Assembly (NCBI GenBank): GCA_020073485.1
Contig: JAIQFB010000023.1
Location: 29,000-92,999, forward strand
Length of the DNA: 64,000 nucleotides
Source: Terriglobia bacterium
GTDB taxonomy: Bacteria > Acidobacteriota > Terriglobia > Acidiferrales > UBA7541
Direction: 5' to 3'
The notes beneath the pieces are model-generated. The model made no database searches. It was given only the letters and a program-made list of their open reading frames with translations, and was not told where the DNA came from. Positions 1 to 8,558 of the stretch are shown here, piece after piece (positions within the stretch are counted from its first letter, which is position 1; every line of letters begins with the position of its first letter). The translations under genes and the position numbers were made by a program.

Positions 1-302
1 AGGCATTGCGCGCCATCCTTAAAGGTGTCGGGAAGCGGATCGGTGCCGACATAGCTGACCGGCATGCCTTTGCCCTGCTCGACGAGTACAAAATCGGTGC
101 GCCCGGAATAATGCTGGATCGAACCGGTCTTGACGTCACCGCCGACGCGCAGGCGCTGATGCAGCGCGGAACCGTTCAGCGTGGGGATTTCCGAGATGGT
201 GTGGTAGTAGGTCTTGCTTTGCTGGGCTCCCACGTAGGCCAGGCAGGAGATCGCGACCACAATAATTCCCGCCCCAATCGCAAATTTCGATTTCGCTTTC
301 AC
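1..302 (-). CDS. ccmE: Cytochrome c maturation protein CcmE, 3' end cut by window
   Basis: CcmE is a membrane-anchored periplasmic heme chaperone: it takes heme from CcmC/D and passes it to the CcmF/H ligase. Reading from a GTG at 302, the first 100 residues are visible: a basic start, one membrane anchor (about residues 8-26), then a YYHTISEI segment, RLRVGGDVKTGSI, and DTFKDGAQ, which match the order of conserved blocks in CcmE. The heme-binding His lies beyond the window edge. An AGGGGG Shine-Dalgarno sits 6 nt before the GTG. The upstream gene ends 27 bp away, so the two may be co-transcribed. Family recognised by motif reading. Confidence 0.85.
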   Translation of the reverse strand, partial: MKAKSKFAIGAGIIVVAISCLAYVGAQQSKTYYHTISEIPTLNGSALHQRLRVGGDVKTGSIQHYSGRTDFVLVEQGKGMPVSYVGTDPLPDTFKDGAQC

Positions 303-329
303 GATGTTCCCCCTGCCACGCAATATGCG

Positions 330-962
330 CTACGCCTGCTTACACTGCATTCTATCATAATCCGAAAGTCGATTTTCGGATGATGCGCCAGTCGATAACG
401 CTGTTCGCAGGGTAGAACGAAACCCTGCCCTGGCGGACAGGTCCGCAGTCACGGGAATGGACAGCGGCTTTCCCTGATCGAGCAACAAGAGAGGGCCAAG
501 CCCGGATTTTTGCAGAATTTCGATCAAGGGCGCCAGGACGTTTCCCAGGAGCGCGATGTGTTTGGGCTTGTAGTTGAACCGGATGCGGCGGATGAGCGCG
601 GGGCTAAGCGCGGAAATCGCCGCAGCTTCGCTGCCCTGCTCCCCGGGGATCGGACATTCCGACAAATAGGCAAGGTAATAGCCTTTGCGCTGAAATTCGG
701 GCAGATGCGCCGCGGCGTCGCCGGCTGGAGGCGTGATATCGAGAGCGTCCATGAGCGATTCATAAAAGATGTTGGATTGCGGAGGCCCGTAAAAATCGTC
801 CTCGGGGCGAGCCGTGGGCGCCAAGGCCACGAAGAGCACGTTGATGTGCACGGGGCGAAAGCGCGTGGCGCGTTCCAAGCGGGCGAGGCGCTCGGCGATG
901 TGGTCGGGGGATGCGGGCCGGGCGCAGCCGTCGCAGACGATCGGATTTGTCGGGATTTGCAT
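330..962 (-). CDS. Conserved-looking hypothetical protein with N-terminal CxxC
   Basis: A 210-residue protein I do not recognise with certainty. It has a Cys pair near the start (Cys10 and Cys13, CDGC), a hydrophobic strand followed by APTARPEDDFYGPP (about residues 48-61), and a central segment ending in KPKHIALLGNVLAP. A hydrophobic strand followed by a Pro/Asp/Tyr-rich turn and a later KxHIxLLGN segment is reminiscent of the uracil-DNA glycosylase fold, but I cannot identify catalytic residues, so this is only a hint. Amino acid composition looks like a real soluble protein and competing frames do not. It precedes ccmE on the same strand with a 27-bp gap, with no visible functional link. 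Confidence 0.6.
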   Translation of the reverse strand: MQIPTNPIVCDGCARPASPDHIAERLARLERATRFRPVHINVLFVALAPTARPEDDFYGPPQSNIFYESLMDALDITPPAGDAAAHLPEFQRKGYYLAYLSECPIPGEQGSEAAAISALSPALIRRIRFNYKPKHIALLGNVLAPLIEILQKSGLGPLLLLDQGKPLSIPVTADLSARAGFRSTLRTALSTGASSENRLSDYDRMQCKQA

Positions 963-1490
963 TGGCAGGGTTTATCGTACAGCAAGCAGTCATGCCAAGG
1001 GTATGGGAAACAGCGGGAAAGATATCGCTCGCAGGAAGGTGTTTTAGCGACGTGCCGGAAAAACCCTGCCTCTGATTCCTTGATGCTTCCCGGGAAAAGA
1101 GACGCGGCTACAGAAAAACGAAGGGCGCGCCGTAATCGGGGACGGAGCGCCCTTCCCTGCGCAAACCCAACGGCCCGGGGGTTCCAGGGGAGGAAGTCAG
1201 GCCGTGGACCTGAGCAAATCCATACGGTTACAAGGGGTTCAACACGCGTGGCGGGAAAAAGTTGCGGGGTGGGTAGAGGTTGAGAAAACTTTTTAGGCGC
1301 AACGGGGATGGTGTGCGGAACCGCATTTCCAATACGCCAGCGGCTAAAGCCGGTTCGAGTTTGCGTATCTTCCGGCACGGCCGAAGCCGTGCCCTACAAC
1401 GATTTACGAATTCTCGGATTTGTGGGCTCTTGGAATTGCGGGCTCTTGCGCTGACGCGATGGAGCGCGTGCGGCGGAAGTTCGGCGGCGC
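963..1490. other. Gene-free interval (528 bp) with one family D repeat
   Basis: No convincing coding region or RNA gene is seen between the hypothetical gene and the 2Fe-2S gene. Frames that stay open here are short, rich in Arg/Pro and cross the repeat. The only recognisable structure is the palindromic repeat at 1338-1399. Confidence 0.5.
1338..1399. repeat. Family D palindromic repeat, copy 1
   Basis: Two short palindromes, CGGCTAAAGCCG and GGCACGGCCGAAGCCGTGCC, about 20 bp apart and followed by CTACAA. The same layout recurs at 6722-6783, with a half copy near 28653. It is non-coding and lies downstream of the 2Fe-2S gene. Confidence 0.65.
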
Positions 1491-1844
1491 TTACTTGCCG
1501 AGTTTGCGCTGGAGGCAATACTTGAGTTCGGGGCTAATTTCAGTGATTTCCATTCCAGCGCTTACCAGGAATTTGCAGCTGAGCATTTCGCGGGGGGTGT
1601 CGTCGTCCACCATTTTGCCGACCACGCGGCAATACTGGCAATCTTGGTTCCAGCAGAACCTGCCGTAGGGGATGGTTTCCGGGCTGATGTATTGAAAGCA
1701 GCGAAGAATGGTGTTTTTTTCCGGGACCTCGAAGGACTTCCCGAGAATCTTGATTTCCACCAGACGTTCATAAGGGCGAAAGACCTGACTCGTCCCATTT
1801 CCCGCGGATGTTTCCGTCACCTGCGCGTCCGTCTGCTTTGGCAT
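1491..1844 (-). CDS. 2Fe-2S ferredoxin-domain protein
   Basis: A 117-residue single-domain protein with a plant-type [2Fe-2S] ferredoxin cysteine pattern: Cys64-x4-Cys69-x2-Cys72 and a distal Cys90, within GRFCWNQDCQYCRVV and MLSCKF. Residues 28-60 (KILGKSFEVPEKNTILR) look like the beta-grasp ubiquitin-like strands that precede the cluster loop. Cys49 is an extra cysteine outside the pattern. It is probably an electron carrier or a detached subunit of a larger dehydrogenase. No redox partner is encoded beside it; accA lies upstream on the same strand, over 200 bp away, so it is probably its own transcription unit. Confidence 0.75.
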   Translation of the reverse strand: MPKQTDAQVTETSAGNGTSQVFRPYERLVEIKILGKSFEVPEKNTILRCFQYISPETIPYGRFCWNQDCQYCRVVGKMVDDDTPREMLSCKFLVSAGMEITEISPELKYCLQRKLGK

Positions 1845-1970
1845 GGCCCCGTCTCCGTTCCATCAGACTAGACGAGATATTGCGGCGCAACAACGAAGAT
1901 GCGGGGGCGTGGTGCGAATGCAGCAATGCCGGATGGGAGGCATTGAAAGGCGGGAGTTTGGGTTCGTAGC

Positions 1971-2026
1971 GCCAGCCTTCAGGCGGGCATTTTCTGGGTC
2001 AAGCACGCGGCCGCCTGAAGGCGGGC
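1971..2026. repeat. Inverted repeat downstream of accA
   Basis: CCTTCAGGCGG at 1976-1986 and its exact complement at 2011-2021 form an 11-bp stem with a 24-nt loop. It begins about 40 bp beyond the accA stop, so it may act as an end-of-transcript hairpin. No T-tract follows, so it is not a standard intrinsic terminator. Confidence 0.55.
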
Positions 2027-2063
2027 GCACCATTCGCGCAATGAAGAATTCGGAGGGAATTTT

Positions 2064-3020
2064 TCAGGCGCGAATCGTTTCAAAAAACAGGCCCATGCGG
2101 CGGAATTTGAGGTAGCGGCGTTCGAGAAGTTCGGCGCGCGGAATGGCGAGCAGATCACGCAGGGTGCGGTCGAGAACGCGGTCGAGAAGCGCGGCGGCGG
2201 CTTCGTGGTCCAGATGCGCGCCGCCTTCGGGCTCGGAAACGATTTCGTCGATGATGCCGAGCTCGTTGAGGTCTCGCGCGGTGATTTTCAGGGCCTCGGC
2301 GGCGGTTTCCGCTTTTGCCGCATCACGCCAGAGAATCGAAGCGCAGCCTTCGGGAGAGATGACGGAGTAAACGGAATTCTCCAGCATGTGAATGCGGTCG
2401 CCGACGGCGATGGCAAGGGCGCCGCCGGAGCCGCCTTCTCCGGTGATGGTCACGACGATAGGAACCGGGAGTCGCGCCATTTCGCGCAGGTTGCGGGCGA
2501 TGGCTTCGGCCTGGCCGCGTTCTTCGGCGTCAATGCCGGGGTATGCGCCGGGAGTGTCGATGAACGTGAAAATGGGGCGGCCGAATTTTCCGGCGAGTTG
2601 CATGACGCGCAGGGCTTTGCGGTAGCCTTCGGGTTTGGCTTGGCCGAAGTTGAGGGCGACCCGTTGCTTGGTGTCTCTTCCCTTCTGCTGGCCGATGACC
2701 ACGACGGGGCGGCCGTGATATTTGGCGAATCCGGCGATCATCGCGGAGTCGTCGCCGTAGGCGCGATCGCCGTGGAGTTCGCGGAAGTCCTCAAAGAGCA
2801 AGCGGATGTAATCCATCAGGTAGGGGCGCTGGGGATGGCGAGCGAGCAGGGTGCGCTGCCAGGGGCCGAGGTGCTCGTAAAATTCGTGGCGCAGTTGAGT
2901 GACTTCGGTGCGCAGGCGTTCGACGTCGGCGGCGGGAATTTCCGGGCGGGCGAGGCGCTGCAGGTCTTCGACCTCGCGGCGGAGTTTTTCGATTTCGTCT
3001 TTTGGAGAGTCTCGCTTCAT
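2064..3020 (-). CDS. accA: Acetyl-CoA carboxylase carboxyltransferase subunit alpha
   Basis: The alpha subunit of the carboxyltransferase that, with AccD, moves CO2 from biotinyl-AccB to acetyl-CoA to make malonyl-CoA, the first committed step of fatty acid synthesis. About 318 residues, the normal length. The N-terminal region is a charged helix (about 1-50). The crotonase-fold core shows [47 protein letters not shown] and [13 protein letters not shown], the last two forming the oxyanion/CoA pocket. I chose ATG 3020 over an in-frame TTG nine bases upstream. No Shine-Dalgarno is visible; TATATT lies just upstream, so the transcript may have a very short leader. accD and accBC are not in the window. 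Confidence 0.95.
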   Translation of the reverse strand: MKRDSPKDEIEKLRREVEDLQRLARPEIPAADVERLRTEVTQLRHEFYEHLGPWQRTLLARHPQRPYLMDYIRLLFEDFRELHGDRAYGDDSAMIAGFAKYHGRPVVVIGQQKGRDTKQRVALNFGQAKPEGYRKALRVMQLAGKFGRPIFTFIDTPGAYPGIDAEERGQAEAIARNLREMARLPVPIVVTITGEGGSGGALAIAVGDRIHMLENSVYSVISPEGCASILWRDAAKAETAAEALKITARDLNELGIIDEIVSEPEGGAHLDHEAAAALLDRVLDRTLRDLLAIPRAELLERRYLKFRRMGLFFETIRA

Positions 3021-3033
3021 ATGCCGCAATATA

Positions 3034-3110
3034 GTGGCACAGGCTGCAGCCTGTGCGGTGTGTGATTTTCAATAGATCGAAAAAATGCACAGGCTGAAGC
3101 CTGTGCCACC
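3034..3110. repeat. Family A inverted-pair repeat, copy 1
   Basis: Two arms, each a palindrome close to GGCACAGGCTTCAGCCTGTG, in opposite orientation and separated by about 28 bp. It lies between the dnaE stop and the accA start. Other copies: 12862-12937, 30587-30662, 35957-36033 and 51672-51756. Confidence 0.85.
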
Positions 3111-3130
3111 AAAGCCGCCCGAAAAACGCA

Positions 3131-6100
3131 TTAAGACCGCGCCTCCAATTGCACCGCGTTATCGCCGCACAGGCGGCAGACTTCGCGGACCAGGTCCTGG
3201 TCAGGCTTCACGCGCTGATCCGCGCGGAACGTGGCGATTTCTCCATCGGGAGAAATCAGATCGAACGCCACTGAACAGGAACCGGGCTTGCTGGAAAACA
3301 ATTCCTTCAGCTCGTCCAATTTCGCGGCATCGAGCGCGGACATATCGACGCGCACGCGCATGACGCCGGGAAGACGCTGGCCCATGTCCTCGAGTTTGCG
3401 CGCTTCCATCACGGCCAGGCGCGTGCCGGCTTCCTCGACGTTGACGCGGCCTTTCAGGATCAGCGGCGCGTTGCTCTTGAAGACCGCTTCCAGGCGGCCG
3501 TAGGATTCGGGAAAGGCGAGGACTTCGAGCACGCCGGTGGTGTCCTGCAGGGTGAGGATGCCCCAGCGGTCGCCCTTGCGCGAACGCATGCTGCGCTGGG
3601 CGATAACGATGCCGGCGACGGCGATCTCTTCCCCGTTACGGCGGCCTTCGACCGAAGCCAGATCGACGGCTTTCAATTCCGCAAGGCGCGCTGCATATTT
3701 TGCCAGCGGGTGGCCGGAAATATAAAAACCGACGGTGGCGTATTCCGACGCGAGCATTTCGTGCTCTGGCCATTCTTCCAGGTCGGGCAGCGGCTCTTCG
3801 AGAGGCTCGGGCGCGGCGGCCGCGCCGCCGAACAGGCCGTGCTGGCCGGAGGCTTTTTCGCGCTGGCGGCGCTGGGCGCGCTCCATCGCGCGGTCGATGA
3901 CGGCAAATATCTGGGAGCGGCGGGCGCCGATCGAATCCATGGCGCCGGATTTGATCAGGCTTTCGAGGACGCGCTTGTTTATGAGGCGCGGATCGATGTG
4001 GTCGCAAAACTGGTAGATGGAGGAGAAGCGGCCGAGTTCGGCGCGCGCTTCGAGAATTCCCTTTACGGTGTTTTCGCCGACGTTTTTGATGGCGCGCAAA
4101 CCGAAGCGGATGGCTTCACCGACGGGCGTGAAATCCAGATCGCTCGAATTGACGTCCGGAGGGAGCACAGTGATGCCCATGCCGCGCGCTTCGTTGATGT
4201 ATTTCACGACCTTCTCGGTGTTGCCGGTTTCCGACGTGAGCAACGCGGCCATGAACTCGACCGGGTAGTGGGTTTTCAGATAGGCGGTCTGATAGGCCAG
4301 CAGCGCGTAGGCGCAGGAATGCGATTTATTGAAACCGTATCCGGCAAATTCGGCCATCAGGTCGAAAATCTTTTCGGCTTTTTTCGCGGGAACTTTTCGC
4401 GTGGCGCAGCCGGCCAGGAATTTTTCCTTTTGGGCGGCCATTTCGGCGTGGTTCTTTTTGCCCATGGCGCGGCGCAGGATGTCGGCTTCACCGAGGGAAA
4501 AGCCGGGCAGGCGGTTGGCAATCTGCATCACTTGTTCCTGATACAGGATGACGCCGTAGGTTTCCTCGAGAATTTCCTTCAGTTCGGGGAGATCGTAGGT
4601 GACTTTCTTTTTCCCGTGCTTGCGATTGATGAAATCGTCGATCATGCCGCCCTGGATGGGGCCGGGGCGATAGAGAGCGTTCAGCGCGGTGAGGTCTTCC
4701 AGGCGCGTGGGCTGGTAGCGGCGGAGAATGTCGCGCATGCCGTGAGACTCGAACTGGAAGATGGCAGTTGTTTCTCCGCGCGCGAAGAGCTTGTAAGTCG
4801 CCTCGTCGTCCAGTGGCAGCGTGCCCAAGTCGACGTGGACGTTGCGGTTCTGCTCGACCATGCGCACGGCGTCGTCCAGGACGGTGAGCGTCGTTAGGCC
4901 GAGGAAATCCATTTTCAGCAGGCCGATGTGCTCGAGGCCCTTCATGTCGTACTGCGTCGTTATTTCTTCCCGGTTGGACTTGTAGAGCGGGACGATGTTG
5001 GTGAGCGGCTCGGGGGAGATCACGACGCCGGCGGCGTGCGTGGAGGCGTGGCGCGCGAGGCCTTCGAGGCGCCGGGCCACCTCCATCATGTCTTTGTAGC
5101 GCGCGTCGCTATCAATTTGCGCTTTGAGCTGCGGAGACTGTTTCAGCGCTTCGTCGAGGGTGATGTTGAGCTGCGCGGGCACGAGCTTGGCGATGCGGTC
5201 GACTTCGCCGTAGGGCAGGTCCATGGCGCGGCCGACATCCTTGAGGGCAGCCTTGGCGGCCATGGTGCCGAACGTGATGATTTGGGCGACGTTCGCTCGG
5301 CCGTATTTTCCGGTGACGTACTCGATCACTTCGCCGCGGCGGCGCATGCAGAAATCGATGTCGATATCGGGCATGGAGACGCGTTCGGGATTCAAAAAGC
5401 GCTCGAACAGCAAATCGTACTGCATGGGATCGACGTCGGTGATCTGCAGCGCGTAGCTGACCAGGCTTCCGGCGGCGGATCCACGCCCGGGGCCCACGGG
5501 AATTCCCTGCGTGCGCGCGTGACGGATAAAATCCCAGACGATCAGGAAATATCCGGAGTACTTCATTTGCTGGATCATGCGGATTTCATTGGCGAGGCGC
5601 GTTTCGTATTCGGCCAGGGTCTTGCGCAGCAGGCCGGCTTTGGCTCGCGCTTCGAGGACCGGGACGCGCGCGGCAAATCCCTCGCGGGCGACGGCCGCAA
5701 AATAGGTGTCGACCGTGTGCCCCTCGGGGACCTGGAAATCCGGGAAGGAATTTTGCACCGCTTCGATTTTTACGTTGCAGCGGTCGGCAATCGCGACGGT
5801 GCGTTCGAGGGCTTCGGGGATTTCGCCAAACACTTGCGCCATTTCCTCGGCGGTCTTGAAAAAAAACTGGTCGGTGGCGAATTTCATGCGGTGCGCGTCG
5901 CTCATGGTCTTGCCGGTCTGTATGCAGAGCAGGACTTCCTGAGCGTGGGCGTCGGAATGTTTCAGGTAATGGCAGTCGTTGGTGGCGACCAGGGGAATTC
6001 CGGTTTCTTTCGAGAGCGCGACGATTTGCGGGTTTACACGTTTGTCGATATCGAGCCCCTGATCCTGAATTTCGAGGAAGAAGTTTCCTTTGCCGAAGAT

Positions 6101-6646
6101 GTCGCGCAGGCGGTAGGCCGCTTCGCGGGCCTGGTCGGGGCGCTCCTCGACCAGATTTTCGGTGACCGCGCCGCGCAAACATGCGGAAAGAGCGATGAGG
6201 CCGCTGCTGTGTTTGGCGAGCAGGTCGTAATCGATTCTTGGCTTGTAATAAAAACCTTCCAGATAGCCGGCGGAAACCAGCTTGACCAGATTGCGGTAGC
6301 CTTCGGCGTTTTCACAGAGCAGAACGAGGTGATTGTTGCCGCGCTGGCCGGGCTCGGCGGCTGGATTGGACGCGCCGTTGGCGGCATCGCGCGTGGAGGA
6401 TTCGCCGCGATCGTGGCGGCTGCCCTTGGCGACATAGACTTCGCAGCCAATGATGGGTTTTACGCCGCGGGTTTTCGCCGTGTGGTAGAAGGATTCGGCG
6501 GCGAACAGGTTGCCGTGGTCGGTGACGGCGACGGCGGGCATCTTGCGGCGGGCGGCTTCGTCGACAACTTCCTCCAGATCGCATGCTCCGTCCAGGAGAC
6601 TGTAATCGGTGTGCAGATGAAGATGAACGAATCTGGGAGTTTCCAT
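3131..6646 (-). CDS. dnaE: DNA polymerase III subunit alpha
   Basis: The replicative polymerase catalytic subunit, 1171 residues, full length for the DnaE1 type. An N-terminal PHP domain begins at HLHLHTDYSLLDG (residues 8-20). The palm carries the catalytic aspartates in PDIDIDF, preceded by the GPGRGSAAGS nucleotide-binding loop. GYGFNKSHSCAYA marks the fingers. A QHGLFGG segment in the linker resembles a sliding-clamp binding motif. The OB fold (VAGIVIAQRSMRSRKGDRW) and a C-terminal tail follow. There is no exonuclease insertion, so proofreading must come from a separate subunit or from the PHP domain. The ATG is directly followed by METPRFVHLHLH, which fits the family start. Confidence 0.97.
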   Translation of the reverse strand: METPRFVHLHLHTDYSLLDGACDLEEVVDEAARRKMPAVAVTDHGNLFAAESFYHTAKTRGVKPIIGCEVYVAKGSRHDRGESSTRDAANGASNPAAEPGQRGNNHLVLLCENAEGYRNLVKLVSAGYLEGFYYKPRIDYDLLAKHSSGLIALSACLRGAVTENLVEERPDQAREAAYRLRDIFGKGNFFLEIQDQGLDIDKRVNPQIVALSKETGIPLVATNDCHYLKHSDAHAQEVLLCIQTGKTMSDAHRMKFATDQFFFKTAEEMAQVFGEIPEALERTVAIADRCNVKIEAVQNSFPDFQVPEGHTVDTYFAAVAREGFAARVPVLEARAKAGLLRKTLAEYETRLANEIRMIQQMKYSGYFLIVWDFIRHARTQGIPVGPGRGSAAGSLVSYALQITDVDPMQYDLLFERFLNPERVSMPDIDIDFCMRRRGEVIEYVTGKYGRANVAQIITFGTMAAKAALKDVGRAMDLPYGEVDRIAKLVPAQLNITLDEALKQSPQLKAQIDSDARYKDMMEVARRLEGLARHASTHAAGVVISPEPLTNIVPLYKSNREEITTQYDMKGLEHIGLLKMDFLGLTTLTVLDDAVRMVEQNRNVHVDLGTLPLDDEATYKLFARGETTAIFQFESHGMRDILRRYQPTRLEDLTALNALYRPGPIQGGMIDDFINRKHGKKKVTYDLPELKEILEETYGVILYQEQVMQIANRLPGFSLGEADILRRAMGKKNHAEMAAQKEKFLAGCATRKVPAKKAEKIFDLMAEFAGYGFNKSHSCAYALLAYQTAYLKTHYPVEFMAALLTSETGNTEKVVKYINEARGMGITVLPPDVNSSDLDFTPVGEAIRFGLRAIKNVGENTVKGILEARAELGRFSSIYQFCDHIDPRLINKRVLESLIKSGAMDSIGARRSQIFAVIDRAMERAQRRQREKASGQHGLFGGAAAAPEPLEEPLPDLEEWPEHEMLASEYATVGFYISGHPLAKYAARLAELKAVDLASVEGRRNGEEIAVAGIVIAQRSMRSRKGDRWGILTLQDTTGVLEVLAFPESYGRLEAVFKSNAPLILKGRVNVEEAGTRLAVMEARKLEDMGQRLPGVMRVRVDMSALDAAKLDELKELFSSKPGSCSVAFDLISPDGEIATFRADQRVKPDQDLVREVCRLCGDNAVQLEARS

Positions 6647-6721
6647 GCCGGAGGGTATTCTAATCGCGCGGGAAGATTTTAGCTACGGGGTGATTTTGCG
6701 CGGGTCTCGATTCCAAGAGAG

Positions 6722-6783
6722 CCAGCGGCTAAAGCAGCTTCACTTTGCTTGCGTGACGGCACGGCTGAAGCCGCGCCCTACAA
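6722..6783. repeat. Family D palindromic repeat, copy 2
   Basis: Same layout as 1338-1399: CAGCGGCTAAAGCAGC, about 20 bp, then CGGCACGGCTGAAGCCGCGCC and CTACAA. It lies in the 295-bp gap between the start of dnaE and the end of the nucleotidyltransferase gene. The same gap holds a degraded GACAGGCT/AGCCTGTC pair (6852-6892) resembling family C. Confidence 0.65.
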
Positions 6784-6941
6784 AATGTCGGCACTTGGCA
6801 CGCGGATTCTTCCGTGCGTCGCAGTTTCAGCGTTTCGAAGAAATCGAACCCGACAGGCTGCCCGTCGTTGCCCTCAGGGTAAAAAGCCTGTCCTGTTGAA
6901 TTGCTAGCAGGCGCGGGGTGCGCGAATAAAAATAAGGCGCG

Positions 6942-8453
6942 CTACTTTTTGCCCCTCTTCGTTTTTGTCTTCCCTTTGGCGGCACTTGCCGGCGCGGGCG
7001 CGGGAACTTTTCCGGCTGGCTTTCCTTTGCCCGCAACAGCGGCGGGCGGCGGCGCGGATTTGCCTTTACCGGAATCGGCGGGCACGGAAGCGTCCGGCGC
7101 GGCGGAAGCTTCGCCTTTTTTCTTTCCCTTCTCGGGCTTCTTTTTTTCTTCCACTTTTTTCGGCGGTTCCTTGATGCCGGCGAGCTTCCGGAGGATCTTG
7201 GCGTGATCCTCGGGCTTGCGAGCGCGGCCCATGAGCTGGGCGCGAAAGAACTCTTCCAGCACTTTGTCGAATTTGGGGCCGTGTTCCAGGCCGATGGCTT
7301 CGAGCTCGACGGCCACTCCGGGCAAACCCTGGCGCAGGGGCTTCCACTTGTTCAAATAGGCGCGGATTTTGGAGACGGCCTTGCCGTTGGAGGACTCGGC
7401 GAGTAGATAGGCCTGGAGATCGAGCGGCGTCTTTTCCAGGAACGAGTAGGCATCGGGAATCGAAGCGGTCTTGGGGCCGGACAAAATTTTCGCAACCTTC
7501 AAGGCTTCGGGCTCGAGCTGCTGCACGGCGTGCAGCTCGGCCGCGCGCAAGGCCATGCGGCTGAGCACGGCTGTCCGTTCGCGATCCTTGAGGCGGCCGG
7601 CGATGGCCGAGACCACGGGAGCGAACAGGCGGGGGCGGAATCCGGCCGACACCATGTCGTCGCGGACGCGGGTGACGCGCTGAATGGCTTCGTAATCGGG
7701 ATGACGCCGGGCGAGTTGCGGGTGCAGGACTTCCATGAGGCCGGCGGATTCCCAGGCTTTGAGGACGGCGACGGGCTTTTCCTCGCGCGCCGCCTGGCGA
7801 AGCTCGCTGCCGGCGTCCTCGGCGGAGATAGTTTCCTGCAGCTGCCGCTCGAGGGCCAGCTTGAACCACTCGGCAGTGCGCGATTCCATCTTGAAATCCA
7901 TGCGCGCCTCGTAACGCTTGGCGCGCAGCAGGCGCACGGGCTGATTGGTGAAGCTGTGGATGGACAGCGCGCGGATTTCGCGGCGCTCGAGATCGGCCAG
8001 GCCGTTGGTGGGATCGAGAAGCAGGCCGCGGGAGTTGGCGTTCAGGGAGATGGCGATGGCGTTGATGGAGAAATCGCGGCGCCGGAGATCTTCCATGATG
8101 GTGGAAAAACGGACTTCGCTTTTGGCGCCGGGACGGGCGTAGACATCCTCGCGGGCGGCGGCGACGCTGACTTCGACGTCGCCGGCGAGAATCAGCTCGA
8201 CGCTGCGCAAGGCCTCGTTTTCGGCGGCGATCTGCGCGCCGCCCTTTTCGAGTTCGCGGATCATGCGCGCGGGGTTTCCCTCGACGGCGAAATCCAGGTC
8301 GCGGATGGGCATCCCGGAAATCAGATCGCGGACGGCTCCGCCCACGAGATAGAGATTGGTCTCTCCGGCGGCGGAGAGTTCCTGGATGCGAAGCAGACCC
8401 GCCCATTGATCGGCGGAGAGCCGGCTTTCCAGCTGGTACATATAATCAGGCAT
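6942..8453 (-). CDS. CCA-adding enzyme / poly(A) polymerase family nucleotidyltransferase with long basic tail
   Basis: A class II tRNA nucleotidyltransferase-type protein. The catalytic head shows the GGAVRD loop (residues 38-43) and the metal-binding RDLDF (Asp52, Asp54); RRRDFSINAIA follows about 90 residues later, then an RNA-binding segment with PVRLLRAKRYEARMDF. These fit CCA addition or repair at tRNA 3' ends; poly(A) polymerase or A-only activity cannot be excluded. The last 76 residues (about 428-503) are unlike the family: Lys/Ala/Pro/Gly-rich, low complexity, ending KGKTKTKRGKK. Such tails often bind RNA, but here that is inference. xerD lies about 105 bp upstream on the same strand. 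Confidence 0.85.
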   Translation of the reverse strand: MPDYMYQLESRLSADQWAGLLRIQELSAAGETNLYLVGGAVRDLISGMPIRDLDFAVEGNPARMIRELEKGGAQIAAENEALRSVELILAGDVEVSVAAAREDVYARPGAKSEVRFSTIMEDLRRRDFSINAIAISLNANSRGLLLDPTNGLADLERREIRALSIHSFTNQPVRLLRAKRYEARMDFKMESRTAEWFKLALERQLQETISAEDAGSELRQAAREEKPVAVLKAWESAGLMEVLHPQLARRHPDYEAIQRVTRVRDDMVSAGFRPRLFAPVVSAIAGRLKDRERTAVLSRMALRAAELHAVQQLEPEALKVAKILSGPKTASIPDAYSFLEKTPLDLQAYLLAESSNGKAVSKIRAYLNKWKPLRQGLPGVAVELEAIGLEHGPKFDKVLEEFFRAQLMGRARKPEDHAKILRKLAGIKEPPKKVEEKKKPEKGKKKGEASAAPDASVPADSGKGKSAPPPAAVAGKGKPAGKVPAPAPASAAKGKTKTKRGKK

Positions 8454-8558
8454 GCGAAATCCGTCCTTGGCCGGAGGCGTTCATGAATTGCATGCGTCTC
8501 CGCGCCCGGTTAAATTTTTGAAGCCACGGAAAATTTTCCGTGAATTGATTGTTGGCCT

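Noticed and set aside
510..1378. Competing frames (510-1283 plus; 524-1378 minus) over the first hypothetical gene
   Set aside because: Both are Arg/Gly/Pro-rich and cross a gap. The 330-962 minus frame has a more natural protein composition.
1228..1518. A 96-codon minus frame through the family D repeat
   Set aside because: It is made of repeat translation and overlaps the end of the 2Fe-2S gene, with no start signal.
4928..6682. A 584-codon plus-strand frame opposite dnaE
   Set aside because: It has the same mirror-frame character and no family motif; dnaE on the other strand is unquestionable.
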